43,804 bases of DNA. It comes from Marinifilum caeruleilacunae (GTDB lineage: Bacteria; Bacteroidota; Bacteroidia; Bacteroidales; Marinifilaceae). The translations under genes were made by a program, and so were the position numbers. Location: positions 1-43,804 of the forward strand of contig NZ_RZNH01000045.1 in NCBI RefSeq assembly GCF_013141825.1. The letters run 5' to 3'. Positions 9,401-18,257 of this stretch are shown here, in pieces (the stretch's first letter is position 1; every line of letters begins with the position of its first letter). Below the pieces are notes generated by a model that worked only from the letters and a program-made list of their open reading frames with translations, did not search any database and was not told the DNA's origin.

Positions 9401-9688
9401 TCCGGGCATGGATATGGAATAGACATACTCTACTCCCGGAATATTTGCAACTACCTTTTCAAGCGGCTGCATTACACGCGATTCAATTTCTGATGGGCTT
9501 GCTCCCGGATACATTAAAAAAATATCGGCAATGGGAACATCTATTTGTGGCTCTTCCTCTCTTGGTGTTAAATAGGCACTGTACAATCCAATAATCATGA
9601 AAGCGACCATTAAAAGAGGAGTCAGTTTTGAATTGATAAATAAGTTGGCGATACCGCCTGCAAATCCTGTTTTCATCTTGTAAAACAT
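6452..9688 (-). CDS. RND efflux pump, inner-membrane permease subunit
   Basis: 1078 residues, the normal size for an AcrB/MexB-like proton-driven trimeric pump. TM1 lies at about 18-40, a first large periplasmic loop at about 41-345, a block of membrane spans from about 345 to 530, a second loop, then the C-terminal spans. The proton-relay acidic pair in TM4 is present as Asp421-Asp422 (GIVVDDSIII). The protein is of the general RND permease type; I do not see enough to decide between drugs, metals and fatty acids. Adaptor and TolC genes precede it at short spacing. ATG at 9676 (MKTGFAG) is an alternative start. Confidence 0.95.
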   Translation of the reverse strand: MFYKMKTGFAGGIANLFINSKLTPLLMVAFMIIGLYSAYLTPREEEPQIDVPIADIFLMYPGASPSEIESRVMQPLEKVVANIPGVEYVYSISMPGQAMLIVQFYVGEDVERSLVKMYNEIMKHMDEMPKGTSMPLIKTRAIDDVPVLGLTFWSETYDDFHLKRIAQEVNNEIEKVNEVSETKVIGGRSRQVRVVLNREQMAGYNIDALSISRQIQVSNQQVGSGSFNSNDQEYLVETGKFLENADDISNLVVGVYKESPIYLKQVAQVIDGPEIPSQYVSFGYGKINDSKAQFKGEYQAVTISVAKRRGADAMKVSEQILSKIESLRKDLIPSDVQVDVTRNYGETASDKVAELLLHLLGAIVAVTFVVMLAMGWRGGLVVFLSVPITFALTMFSYYFLDYTLNRITLFALVFVTGIVVDDSIIIAENMHRHFKMKKLPLMQAALRSIDEVGNPTILATFTVIAAVLPMVFVSGLMGPYMSPMPIGASIAMIFSLLVALTITPYLAYRLLHHDEKKDKEEKVFKLEDSLIYKMYAATIRPMLESRVKRWGFIGIVSVLLLASTTLIYFKMVAVKMLPFDNKNEFQVIIDMPEGTTLERTAVVAKELAAYIAQQDHVVDYQTYVGTAAPINFNGLVRHYDLRRGSNVADIQVNLTHKHDRDLQSHDIAKAMRPGLQKIGKKFNANVKVVEVPPGPPVMSTLVAEIYGPNTEGQVDVAKQVKSIFGKTQDVVDVDWLVEDDQTEYQFNVDKEKAMLAGVSTQQVVHTLNMALGGQEVSQLYQEHEHEQVGIDLRLQEKERSSLRDLKKVNILTQSGQLIPLGDIVDIQEKIKEKSIYRKNQKRVVYVTADVAGKLESPVYGIMEISDHLSDVNVPEGYELLEEYTQQPFFEDNYSLKWDGEWQITFEVFRDLGAAFAVVLLVIYMLIIGWFQNFKVPFVMMVSIPLSLVGILIGHWLMGAFFTATSMIGMIALAGIMVRNAILLIDFINLRLAEGVPLKEAVIEAGAVRTTPILLTAGTVVIGAVVILFDPIFQGLAISLMGGSIASTFLTLVIVPLIYYMTEKKKYPEVKEERETINI

Positions 9689-9725
9689 TTGATGTTAGAA
9701 CTCAAATTTTCTTTTCATGATTGTA

Positions 9726-10808
9726 CTATTGGATACTTAGTTTAGCACCATCCCAAATTTTACCCTGGTATGAAACAATGTATTGTTCTCCATCGCTTAG
9801 TCCAGATAAAACCTCGGTCATATCATCAATGCTTTTTCCTACTCTTACCCAACGCAACATGGCCGTTCCCATCTGACTTACAGTGTAAACACCTGTTAGC
9901 TGTCCTTTCTTCACCAACACATTGGTCGGTACTAAAATCACAGGCATCTCACCTTTTTCGAGACGAACCTGTGCATACATGCCACTAAATAGTTTTGCTT
10001 TTTGATCTTTATTTGGTTCCAACACAATCTTGGCCTCGAACTGGTTGCCCGTATACAAGGCCGAAGGATTTACTTCCGTGATTTTGCCATCCACAATTTC
10101 GTTTAAAGCAGTTATTTTCACCTTAACCAGATCATTCTTTTGAATTTTAAAGATTTCAGTTTCGGGAATCTTTGCCATTACTTTATAATCGCCCGGTTTT
10201 TCGATAGCCACCAGTGGCATACCCGGTGAAGCCAAATCTCCTTCGTTCACATATTTCCTGGTAATAATTCCCTGGTAAGGTGCCTTTATGGCCGAGTAGC
10301 GTAGCATTTCATTTACTTCTGCCTCCATTTGTTTCACGGCTTCCAATTCAGCTTTGGCCATATTGAAATGAGTGGTGGCGTCGTCCATTTCTTTTTGTGA
10401 AGCACTTTTTTGCTCAAATAATGCACTAAACCTCTTGTAATCCTTACTGGCATTTTCATAGGCCGCTTCGGCTTTAATCATATTGGCTTTCACCTGTGCC
10501 TTCCTGGCCTGAATATCCTCATCTTTAATCTGAACCAATAATTGACCTTTGTTTACATTTTGGCCTGGTTCCACATTAATTCTTTCAATCTGCCCCATAA
10601 TTCGGGTGCTCAAATTAGAATGTGTTTCCGCCTCAACTTTACCTGTAAAACTCAATTGTTCAGGTTGGTTTGCTATTGTAACGCTTTGCACACTTACGCT
10701 AACATCCGCTTTCTGATTTTCTTTTGCAGTTGAATCACTGCCACACGATTGGAATCCCCAAGCGAGTGTCGCAGTTATTGCAATCAATAGTATTGTCTTA
10801 GAGTTCAT
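9726..10808 (-). CDS. RND efflux periplasmic adaptor (membrane fusion protein), lipoprotein
   Basis: Links the pump to the TolC channel. From the ATG at 10808 the protein is 360 residues with a lipoprotein signal (NSKTILLIAITATLAW then FQSC), lipidated at Cys22. The frame extends upstream to 10856, but that longer form would overlap the tolC-like gene by 20 bases and spoil the signal peptide, so I chose the inner ATG. Typical HlyD/AcrA order is visible: a lipoyl half (VEPGQNVNKGQLL), a helical hairpin (about 95-165), the second lipoyl half (IKAPYQGIITRKYVNEGD), a beta-barrel, and a membrane-proximal domain to the end. Confidence 0.94.
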   Translation of the reverse strand: MNSKTILLIAITATLAWGFQSCGSDSTAKENQKADVSVSVQSVTIANQPEQLSFTGKVEAETHSNLSTRIMGQIERINVEPGQNVNKGQLLVQIKDEDIQARKAQVKANMIKAEAAYENASKDYKRFSALFEQKSASQKEMDDATTHFNMAKAELEAVKQMEAEVNEMLRYSAIKAPYQGIITRKYVNEGDLASPGMPLVAIEKPGDYKVMAKIPETEIFKIQKNDLVKVKITALNEIVDGKITEVNPSALYTGNQFEAKIVLEPNKDQKAKLFSGMYAQVRLEKGEMPVILVPTNVLVKKGQLTGVYTVSQMGTAMLRWVRVGKSIDDMTEVLSGLSDGEQYIVSYQGKIWDGAKLSIQ

Positions 10809-10836
10809 ATTTATTGTTTTTTTGAGATTGTTGTGT

Positions 10837-12171
10837 TTATTGTAGTTCTTTTTCAAGCAATAATTCCAATTGAAAAACTGCTACATGATATTGATATAAT
10901 GAGTTGATATAGTCCAGATTCTTCATCATTGCCATCGACTCCGACTGCAATACATCAATCGTTTTTTCCAAACCTTGTTTGTACCTGTTGGTTCTGATTC
11001 TAAAAGCTTCTTCAGCCTGTTCTTTTGCCATTTTGCTCATTTCAATTCTGTCGAAGGCAACTTTCAGGTTTCTTTTTGCTGCTTGTATCTCCATGCCCGA
11101 TTTAGATTGATAATCGGCAAGCTCTAATTCTGCAATCTTCAATTCTGCCCTGGCTTTCTGAACTTTTCCAACATTTTTATATCCGCTAAAAATATTCCAG
11201 GATAAGCTTGCACCTATCATGTAGTTATTGGCCGAAGTTCCCATAAGCTGAGAATCGTTCCATTCATAAGCTCCAAAAGCATTCAAACGTGGAAGGAATT
11301 TCATTTTTTCAGATTTCAGCATGTTTTCACGTGCTTCGAGGCTTTTCTTGTAAGCCATAATATCGGAACGCATTCCTTTGTCTTCTTCCTTATTTAAAGC
11401 TTGCAAAAGAGAAGGTTTTTGATCTAATTTTTCAGTAGGAAGCAAAACAGTTCGAATATCTAAGCCAAGAATATAGGCTAAAAATTCACCAGCTTGTTTC
11501 TTTGCATTTTTGGCATCAGCAAGCTGATTATTTAGCTCCAAAACACATACTTTTGCAGATAACAAATCAGCCTCTTTTACATAGCCCTGTTCAAGGTTGT
11601 TCTGAGTAAGTTGTAATGCAGCTTTTGCTGTTTCCAGCGATTTTTCAACCACACGAACTGCTTCTTGTGCCAATTCCAGTTGGTAGTAGGCTTTCTTTAC
11701 CTCGAACCTGGTATAATTAATAGTACGTTCGGTGGTAAAATCAACAGCCTGCATTTTTGCATTTGCTGCTTTTCTTCCATACAATCCATCAATGTTGATA
11801 ATGGGTTGCTGAACCTCAATTTTGGTATTGTAATTCTCAATTCGAGCAGGTTCGTTGAGCAGGATTGGATTAAAATCGGCCTGCGTGGTAATTTCCTGTT
11901 TTAGCTTAAACCCGAAAGTTGCCAAAGGATCATTTGTACTAACCGCTGTATGAGATAAGTTTAGATTAGGAAGAAAAACCGAATTGGTCTGACGAAATTC
12001 TGCTTTTGCAGCTTTCCCTTGTTCTTTTGCCTTGTTAATTTGCCTGTTGGTTTCATCGGCCATTTGCAAAGCATCTTTTAAGCTCAATTTTAGTTCTGTT
12101 TCCTGGGCAAACACCATTTGAATGTTTGTCATTGCCAAAACAAAAGTCAATAGATAGATAATGTTTCGCAT
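10837..12171 (-). CDS. TolC-family outer-membrane efflux protein
   Basis: 444 residues with a signal peptide (MRNIIYLLTF to VFAQ, about 1-22). The duplicated helical organisation of OEP proteins is visible: long Lys/Glu/Ala-rich helices (about 35-60, 150-245, 310-430) and short strand segments such as NTKIEVQQPI and NNYMIGASLSWNIFSGY, the latter a classic OEP barrel strand. First gene of the efflux operon, 28 bases before the adaptor. A strong promoter with an overlapping palindrome lies 30-75 bases upstream, so the operon is probably inducible. Confidence 0.94.
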   Translation of the reverse strand: MRNIIYLLTFVLAMTNIQMVFAQETELKLSLKDALQMADETNRQINKAKEQGKAAKAEFRQTNSVFLPNLNLSHTAVSTNDPLATFGFKLKQEITTQADFNPILLNEPARIENYNTKIEVQQPIINIDGLYGRKAANAKMQAVDFTTERTINYTRFEVKKAYYQLELAQEAVRVVEKSLETAKAALQLTQNNLEQGYVKEADLLSAKVCVLELNNQLADAKNAKKQAGEFLAYILGLDIRTVLLPTEKLDQKPSLLQALNKEEDKGMRSDIMAYKKSLEARENMLKSEKMKFLPRLNAFGAYEWNDSQLMGTSANNYMIGASLSWNIFSGYKNVGKVQKARAELKIAELELADYQSKSGMEIQAAKRNLKVAFDRIEMSKMAKEQAEEAFRIRTNRYKQGLEKTIDVLQSESMAMMKNLDYINSLYQYHVAVFQLELLLEKELQ

Positions 12172-12202
12172 GTTTTTTATTGATTGTTTATTGATTTTGG
12201 TT

Positions 12203-12247
12203 CAAATGTATATACTTTCATCTATATATCCAAACATCTAGATGTTT
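12203..12247 (-). promoter_or_regulatory. Promoter and overlapping palindromic operator of the RND efflux operon
   Basis: On the minus strand the -7 element TACATTTG (12203-12210) and the -33 TTTG (12231-12234) are separated by exactly 20 bases, the Bacteroidota sigma consensus. The -33 element is overlapped by a perfect 16-bp palindrome AAACATCTAGATGTTT (12232-12247). A dimeric repressor bound there would block the promoter. No regulator gene is adjacent, so the repressor is encoded elsewhere or beyond the window. Confidence 0.72.
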
Positions 12248-12404
12248 ATAGTTGTAATTTAAATTTATATGTTAATATTGAAATCAGGATTAGTTACTGA
12301 AATTTAGGATATTATAGAATAAAATCCAATAAATACTTTATATAATATTATCTATCAATAAGAAAACGGACTATAATTTTGGACCTGATTTTCATAAGAG
12401 AGCA

Positions 12405-12434
12405 CAAAAAAAGGCTTGTAAAAAACAAGCCTTT
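12405..12434 (-). terminator. Terminator after cinA (minus strand)
   Basis: A perfect 10-bp stem AAAGGCTTGT / ACAAGCCTTT (12410-12419 / 12425-12434) with a short A-rich loop is followed on the minus strand by a T run complementary to the As at 12406-12412. The rest of the gap to 12171 holds only the efflux promoter. Confidence 0.88.
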
Positions 12435-12454
12435 CCTCATCATCTTATATCAGT

Positions 12455-13693
12455 TTATTTCTCGAGCTCTTTTCGGAGCAGATTCAATACCCTAAAGGCA
12501 GAAACTTTAATATTTCTTTCTCTCACCTTATACAGTTCTAGTTTTTCCGATATTACACCAAAATCTCCCGCCAGGGCAATCCATACTGTACCAACAGGCT
12601 TCTCTTCGCTTCCTCCATCTGGTCCGGCTATGCCCGAGGTTGCTACAGCATAATCGGTATTCAACACTCTTCGGGCACCTTCAGCCATTTGTTCTACTAC
12701 CTCTTTGCTTACTGCTCCCAATTCTTCTAAATCCTTGGAATTTACTCCCAATACATTTTCCTTAATTTCGTTTGCATATGAAACAATACTTCCTTTAAAA
12801 TAGGCTGAGCTACCTGCCTGCGAAGTAATTAAATGGGCAATATATCCACCAGTACAACTTTCTGCAGTTCCCAATGTTTTCCCTTTCGCCAATAAAAGTT
12901 CGGCTATGCATTGCTCTATGGCAATATCATCGTAAGCAAAAATATTATCAGGAAGTATCAATTTTAATTTCTCTACCTCCTTATTAATAATCTTTTCAAG
13001 TGTTGATTTGTGCTCGCCTGTAATGCTTAATCGCAGTCTTACTTTTCCTGGTGAAGGCAGGTAAGCCAACTTCATTTGCTGTGGTAGGTTTTCCTCCCAA
13101 TCGCTTAGCATATCGGCCAAAACCGACTCTCCTATCCCATCAGTCATAATGGTTTTATGAACAATTTCGGGTGTTTCGAAATGCTCAGTTATGGCCGAAA
13201 TTAAACCATTCTGCATAATTCCTTTCATTTCGAATGGTACTCCTGGCATGGATATTAAAACACGATTCTCCTTCTCGAACCACATGCAAGGTGCCGAGCC
13301 AAAGTTGTTGGGAAAAATTCTGGCACCATCTGGAATAAGTGCTTGTTCCCGATTGAATCGATTCATGGGAATACCATACTTTGCCAGTCTATCCTGAATT
13401 TTTTGATACAATGCATCATCCTGGACGAGTTTCATACCAAAATAATCGCTCAACGTCTTCTTTGTAATATCATCATTGGTTGGCCCCAAACCTCCTGTCA
13501 TCAGAACAAGAGGAGTTCTTTTCATGGCAGCTTCAATTGTTCTTACAATATCTTCTGCTTCATCAGATATACTAGTGATCTTTGATACGCCAATACCATA
13601 TTTATTCAGCTCCTTTGCCATCCAGGCAGAATTTGTATCCACAATCTGCCCTATCAATATCTCATCTCCTATGGTGATAATTTCTGCTTGCAT
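12455..13693 (-). CDS. cinA: CinA-family protein (ADP-ribose pyrophosphatase / NMN amidohydrolase type)
   Basis: 412 residues, the full two-domain form. Residues 1-170 are the MoCF-like COG1058 domain (EIITIGDEILIGQIVDTNS and MTGGLGPTNDD). Residues about 255-412 are the CinA C-terminal domain, with TAESCTGG, whose Ser279 matches the nucleophile of PncC-type NMN deamidases, and TSGIAGPDGG. The family takes part in NAD salvage by deamidating nicotinamide mononucleotide. It lies ten bases after the M48 protease gene and is probably co-transcribed with it. No RecA gene is nearby, so the old competence name carries no weight here. Confidence 0.94.
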   Translation of the reverse strand: MQAEIITIGDEILIGQIVDTNSAWMAKELNKYGIGVSKITSISDEAEDIVRTIEAAMKRTPLVLMTGGLGPTNDDITKKTLSDYFGMKLVQDDALYQKIQDRLAKYGIPMNRFNREQALIPDGARIFPNNFGSAPCMWFEKENRVLISMPGVPFEMKGIMQNGLISAITEHFETPEIVHKTIMTDGIGESVLADMLSDWEENLPQQMKLAYLPSPGKVRLRLSITGEHKSTLEKIINKEVEKLKLILPDNIFAYDDIAIEQCIAELLLAKGKTLGTAESCTGGYIAHLITSQAGSSAYFKGSIVSYANEIKENVLGVNSKDLEELGAVSKEVVEQMAEGARRVLNTDYAVATSGIAGPDGGSEEKPVGTVWIALAGDFGVISEKLELYKVRERNIKVSAFRVLNLLRKELEK

Positions 13694-13703
13694 TCTTTTT
13701 TAA

Positions 13704-14951
13704 TTAGTCTTTGTTCCTGGTAAATTGAATTGCTTTCAATCTTTGCAATAAAGTGGGATGCGAATAATAGAAAAACACATATGCTTTATGAGGTGTAAGG
13801 TTACTTAATGTGCTTACCGATAGTTTTATTAAAGCATCTCCCAATGATTGACCATTGTAATTATCTTTTGCATATTCATCGGCCTGGTATTCGTTTGCCC
13901 TTGATAGAAGGTTCATTCCCAATCCTAATATGCTCGAAATTGGCGAATAGAGAATTCCAAACGCAATTAATCCCAAATGGAAACCATGCTGTTCCGCTCC
14001 AAGTGCTGCCGATAAGTTTTCGTTGCCAATAAACAAAGAAAAGATATAAAACATCAATCCGGTTTGAAGCAAGGATAATACAATTCCACTTCGTGTATGT
14101 TTTTTCTTGTAATGCCCAATTTCGTGAGCCAAAACAGCAACAATTTCCTGAGTTGACAATTCACTAATCAACGTATCGAACAATACGATTCGTTTCTTAG
14201 CGCCTAATCCACTAAAATAGGCATTGCCCTTCGATGATCGTTTTGATCCATCCATTACAAATACATTATCTAACTTGAATCCTGTTTTATCGGCAAATTT
14301 CTGAATCTCATCTTTTAATTCGCCTTCCTCCAAAGGAGTTTGCTTGTTAAATAATGGTACAATTAAAGAGGAATAGAACATGGTCATAAATATCATGAAA
14401 GCAGCTAAAACAGCCCATGCCATCCACCAGAAGTTATCGGTTGTCTGAAGATAAATCCAAATCAACAGGGCCAACAATCCACCTCCAATGAGCATACCTA
14501 GTATCCCGCCTTTAATCAGGTCAAGAATAAATGTTTTAAGTGTGGTTCGGTTAAAACCATATTTTTCTTCAATTACAAAAGTTGCATAGTAGGAAAATGG
14601 CAGGCTAATGATACTGGATGCAAACATAATAACTCCAAAAAACAGTAGAGCCAACCAGATTGGATTGGTGGTATATTCCCTTACCAATTCATCAAGCCAG
14701 GCAAAACCACCCAAAGCAATCATCAAAAAACTTGTAGCAAAGCTGATCACTGATGATATAAAGCTGAGTTTGTATTTCTCCTTCTGATATTCCTGAGATT
14801 TCAGGTATTTCTCTTTTTCATAAATGCCTTCCAAAACTTTTGGTAGTGTTGGCGACCAGTTTTTTAGGTTTAAAATATCCAACACTCGTTCAAGAATAAA
14901 ATCGAAACTTAAAATGGCAAGTATGATGTATAATATTGTTGTTGCAGTCAT
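13704..14951 (-). CDS. M48-family membrane metalloprotease (Ste24/CAAX protease 1-like)
   Basis: 415 residues with about seven hydrophobic spans. The zinc motif HEIGH has His276, Glu277 and His280, and the downstream third ligand is in SRANEYQADEYA. Together with the long N-terminal membrane part and the SKRSSKGNAYFSGLG segment this fits the Ste24p-like branch of M48, not HtpX. Such bacterial enzymes are thought to cut membrane or misfolded proteins. A -7-like TAATTTTG lies at 14977-14984 (minus strand) just upstream, after the terminator of the next gene, suggesting its own promoter shared with cinA. Confidence 0.92.
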   Translation of the reverse strand: MTATTILYIILAILSFDFILERVLDILNLKNWSPTLPKVLEGIYEKEKYLKSQEYQKEKYKLSFISSVISFATSFLMIALGGFAWLDELVREYTTNPIWLALLFFGVIMFASSIISLPFSYYATFVIEEKYGFNRTTLKTFILDLIKGGILGMLIGGGLLALLIWIYLQTTDNFWWMAWAVLAAFMIFMTMFYSSLIVPLFNKQTPLEEGELKDEIQKFADKTGFKLDNVFVMDGSKRSSKGNAYFSGLGAKKRIVLFDTLISELSTQEIVAVLAHEIGHYKKKHTRSGIVLSLLQTGLMFYIFSLFIGNENLSAALGAEQHGFHLGLIAFGILYSPISSILGLGMNLLSRANEYQADEYAKDNYNGQSLGDALIKLSVSTLSNLTPHKAYVFFYYSHPTLLQRLKAIQFTRNKD

Positions 14952-14983
14952 TTTTCAATTTTTTGTATTTGATAAACAAAATT

Positions 14984-15015
14984 AAAAAACCCCTGAAATT
15001 ATTTACTTTCAGGGG
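14984..15015 (-). terminator. Terminator after the TPR lipoprotein gene (minus strand)
   Basis: The perfect 9-bp stem CCCCTGAAA / TTTCAGGGG (14990-14998 / 15007-15015) with an 8-base loop is followed on the minus strand by six Ts. It separates the 15023-18740 gene group from the M48-cinA pair. Confidence 0.9.
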
Positions 15016-15022
15016 ATCTTTT

Positions 15023-16096
15023 TTATTCTGTTTTCTCTTTTCCAAAAAACTTATCGAGCAGATAATTATTCTGGGTTCGAAGGGTAAGTTCCTTATAATA
15101 CTCTTTAATATATTTATATTCTGCAGGTTGTTTATCCATAGCGCGATAGGTTTTTATGGATTTTCGGATCCAATGACTTGCTTTCTTGAAGTCTTCCTTC
15201 AACTCATAAGCCAAGGCCAGGTTAAAACACGACCTGCCCGCAAGTTTTTTATCTTCTGAACCTGCATGTCTTTCCCAAATTTCAATGGCCCGATCAACAT
15301 CATCGTTGTTTAAATAGTAATGAGCCAATGAAAATTCCTGGTGGCCAGCTACAAAATACTTTCTGGTAAATGATTTCCATGTCGGAGAAATTAAATTTGC
15401 ATAATTTCTACCCACCTCATAAGCAACTTCCCCATTAATTTCCTGGCGAGTTGGCATTTTTTCTTCTAACAATTTGGCATAAGAAAGGGAACTAATTTCA
15501 GTATAAAGACTATCAGTAATCACTCTTTCATCATGAAATTTTTGATGCAATGGATCATAAATTCGCCAAACTACAAAGTATTTTATATCAGTTACACCCC
15601 AGTTTTCTTCTCCTTTGTAGGTTTCATATTCATTAAAAATTTGCAAATCTTCCATACATACAAGGATATCCGAACCGGTCGATTCACAAATGCTATCCAC
15701 TCTCTCCCAAGGAATTGGATCGTATCTTCTTGCTCCTTCCAGATATGTAAGCGGAAGCCTGGTATACGATACACTATCCAAAGCATAATAGTTCGATAAG
15801 TTTTCGCTTAATCCTAAATAAGCGTTTAAAGCACGAACATCGTCATGGTTTACCGTGTCTTTTACTTTTAACATGTTCATTTTGTAATAGGATGACAGGG
15901 AATCAATATCAAAACTCAGATTTCTATCAACAAATCCAATGGTTTTAACATCGGGTGGAATAATGACTTTTGGAGCTTTTAAACTTTCGAATTCAAATAA
16001 AGCCATGGTTTGGCAGCTACCAAAAAGAAGTGGTAAAACACCTAACAACAGGAGTTTACGAATCTTAATTCTTGTAAGAGATTGTAGTGTTATCAT
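15023..16096 (-). CDS. Lipoprotein with TPR-like C-terminus (DUF6340-like)
   Basis: 357 residues. The N-terminus has basic residues, then LLLLGVLPLLFGSC, a lipobox with acylated Cys28. The segment after it (PKVIIPPDVKTIGFVDR) is of the kind found in Bacteroidota DUF6340 proteins. The last third (about 250-325) has helical pairs with TPR character (AHYYLNNDDVDRAIEIWERH and CFNLALAYELKEDFKKA). Function is unknown; TPRs suggest a scaffold at the inner face of the outer membrane. The gene starts 26 bases after the VWA gene stops, so the two are probably one transcript. Confidence 0.72.
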   Translation of the reverse strand: MITLQSLTRIKIRKLLLLGVLPLLFGSCQTMALFEFESLKAPKVIIPPDVKTIGFVDRNLSFDIDSLSSYYKMNMLKVKDTVNHDDVRALNAYLGLSENLSNYYALDSVSYTRLPLTYLEGARRYDPIPWERVDSICESTGSDILVCMEDLQIFNEYETYKGEENWGVTDIKYFVVWRIYDPLHQKFHDERVITDSLYTEISSLSYAKLLEEKMPTRQEINGEVAYEVGRNYANLISPTWKSFTRKYFVAGHQEFSLAHYYLNNDDVDRAIEIWERHAGSEDKKLAGRSCFNLALAYELKEDFKKASHWIRKSIKTYRAMDKQPAEYKYIKEYYKELTLRTQNNYLLDKFFGKEKTE

Positions 16097-16122
16097 TAGT
16101 GTGAAATTTCGTAAGCTTAGGA

Positions 16123-18216
16123 TTAGTTACCCAGCCAATATTTTCTCAAAAACCATTCCAAAATCATTAATATGATAATAAAACTTAATAAATATATTAA
16201 GTCAACAGCATTGCCATAATTCGTTTCGTACGAAATAGTTGGTTTTCTATTGTTTTGTATCAGGAAATGATCTTTTATTTTCTTAAAATTCAAACTTCTA
16301 AAATAAGTTCCTCCCGATGTTTCGGATAAATACTTTAGAACTGTCGGATCAGCCTGAAGATTTTTCGCTTCAATATTATCCGAACGTACAATAAACTCAC
16401 CTGTTCGTTCTAAATTGTCGTCAAGTCCGCCAGTTGAGACTCTATATTGATATCTCCCTTTGCTCAGGTAGTTTATTACAAGATCATAATCTTTCTCGTT
16501 TCTCGAAAACTGATATTCGTACGAATTGTTCTCTTTATCTGTTAAAACAAAATTAAGCTCGGCATTGTTTGAAAGCTGGTAGCTTTTATCATACAATTCT
16601 GCCTGAAAACGAATCGGATTTCCCTCAATAAAATCCTTGCTATGATGAATAATCAACTGATCTTTTTTCACTTTCAAGGCCAAGTACTGAACAGCTCTAT
16701 TCAACAGGTCATTAAAATTTGAATTGTTATCGAACTGCCTGAATTCATTTAGTTTCCATCGCCATACACCTTCTCCAAAAATCCACCCGAGTTTTCGATC
16801 TTCAATGGAAGTAAAAGCAATGAGAGGATATTGGGTGTCAATATTTTTTATTCTCTGATAGGCCAATACATGGTACTCCGCATTAAAATTAATATCTCCG
16901 AAAGGAGCTAACAAAGGGGGTAACTTCTCAAACACTTTTTTGCCTTCTGATTTTAGTTTGAATAGTGAAAAGTTTTCATTTTCCATATAACTGACATCCT
17001 GAAAATAAGCATTTCGATTGTCAAAATTCAATCCAAGCTTAAAGGTGTTGAGTCGTTGCAAATCGCTATTTCCACCCACCAGCAATAGAGTTGGAACCTT
17101 AGCATATTCGAGCTTTGTAAATAAATCGGGAAAGGCATTTTCTCTCGAAGGAATTTGATAGGCAATAAGCAGGTTCACAGCCTCCAGATCCAAACTTGTT
17201 TTTGACAAGTTCACCAGCTGACAATCGAAATTTGAATTTTCGAGTATTGCCGATTGCATGGCTGCCAAATCGGGATGGTATTGATCGAATGCAATGACTA
17301 TTTTTCGCTTGGAATCAAGGATATCAATGACAAACTCGCCAGTGTTATTTTTTAATGAGTATTCCGAAGCATCTGTTTCAATCTGAACCGTAAATTTTTG
17401 CAATCCCTTCTTTTCTGCTTCCAGTAAATAGTCTTTCTCCAGGTAAAAGTTCTTTGAATTCACCAGGATTTCGTCCTGCAAAATTAACTTGTTTTGATTG
17501 CGTATGCTAAGTTTTAATTTTCTGTTTTCCGATTGTAAAGCCTTTACTCCTATTCGAACAGGGAGTTTCGTATTTGTAAATCCAATCCTGTTGGAACGAA
17601 CAGTATAAATCGAAACATCGCTAATCTCGGTAGTATCTCCTAACTGAATGCTATGAATTGGGAAATTCAATTCTGAACCAAGATATCGAGGATTGGCACC
17701 TGAATTGTACAAACCATCGCTGGCCAGCAGCAATTCTACATTGTCCTGATTTCCATAATTATCTTTGACAAATTTGAAAAGGGAGGAAAAATCGCTCGCC
17801 GATTCGCTAAAATTTAGCTGATCCAAATTTCCAAGCTGATTTCCAAAGCTAATTTTCCTGACCGCATAATCTTTTTCAAGATTTTGCGCAAACTCATTTA
17901 ATTCTTCAGGGTAATCGTTTAGGTAATAAGTTGAATCCTTACCATACCTTAATGATGAAGAATTATCCTGGGCAAGAAGTAAAACTGGTTTGTTCTCGAT
18001 TCGTTTCTGATACTTGATTCGAGGTCCAAGCAGCAAGAATAATAAAGTGAAAATTGCCAAAAATCGAAGCGAAGCAAGAACTGCAAGCTTCCAGGCAGGT
18101 AATTCTTGAAGTGTATTTTTTTTATAAAAATACAATCGATAAACAATTGCCGATGTCAACAGAACGATCGGCAAAATCCACCAAACAGAGTATTGAGTAA
18201 CCAGAGAAATATCCAA
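16123..18216 (-). CDS. Membrane-anchored VWA-domain protein
   Basis: 697 residues. Two N-terminal spans (about 12-29 and 42-64) and a C-terminal span (about 668-690) flank a large extracytoplasmic region. A VWA-like domain starts at about 75 with a complete MIDAS first element DNSSS (Asp84, Ser86, Ser88) and a later ASDG. The middle (about 300-480) has alternating strand/helix character like the glutamine-amidotransferase-like domains often found in such proteins. Relatives occur near BatA/aerotolerance operons, but no MoxR ATPase gene is next to it here. Likely a metal-dependent scaffold; the ligand is unknown. Co-directional with its neighbours at 41 and 26 bases. Confidence 0.7.
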   Translation of the reverse strand: MDISLVTQYSVWWILPIVLLTSAIVYRLYFYKKNTLQELPAWKLAVLASLRFLAIFTLLFLLLGPRIKYQKRIENKPVLLLAQDNSSSLRYGKDSTYYLNDYPEELNEFAQNLEKDYAVRKISFGNQLGNLDQLNFSESASDFSSLFKFVKDNYGNQDNVELLLASDGLYNSGANPRYLGSELNFPIHSIQLGDTTEISDVSIYTVRSNRIGFTNTKLPVRIGVKALQSENRKLKLSIRNQNKLILQDEILVNSKNFYLEKDYLLEAEKKGLQKFTVQIETDASEYSLKNNTGEFVIDILDSKRKIVIAFDQYHPDLAAMQSAILENSNFDCQLVNLSKTSLDLEAVNLLIAYQIPSRENAFPDLFTKLEYAKVPTLLLVGGNSDLQRLNTFKLGLNFDNRNAYFQDVSYMENENFSLFKLKSEGKKVFEKLPPLLAPFGDINFNAEYHVLAYQRIKNIDTQYPLIAFTSIEDRKLGWIFGEGVWRWKLNEFRQFDNNSNFNDLLNRAVQYLALKVKKDQLIIHHSKDFIEGNPIRFQAELYDKSYQLSNNAELNFVLTDKENNSYEYQFSRNEKDYDLVINYLSKGRYQYRVSTGGLDDNLERTGEFIVRSDNIEAKNLQADPTVLKYLSETSGGTYFRSLNFKKIKDHFLIQNNRKPTISYETNYGNAVDLIYLLSFIIILMILEWFLRKYWLGN

Positions 18217-18257
18217 CTTTATTCTTTTTTATGTAGCAAATGTAATAAACAATTCCA

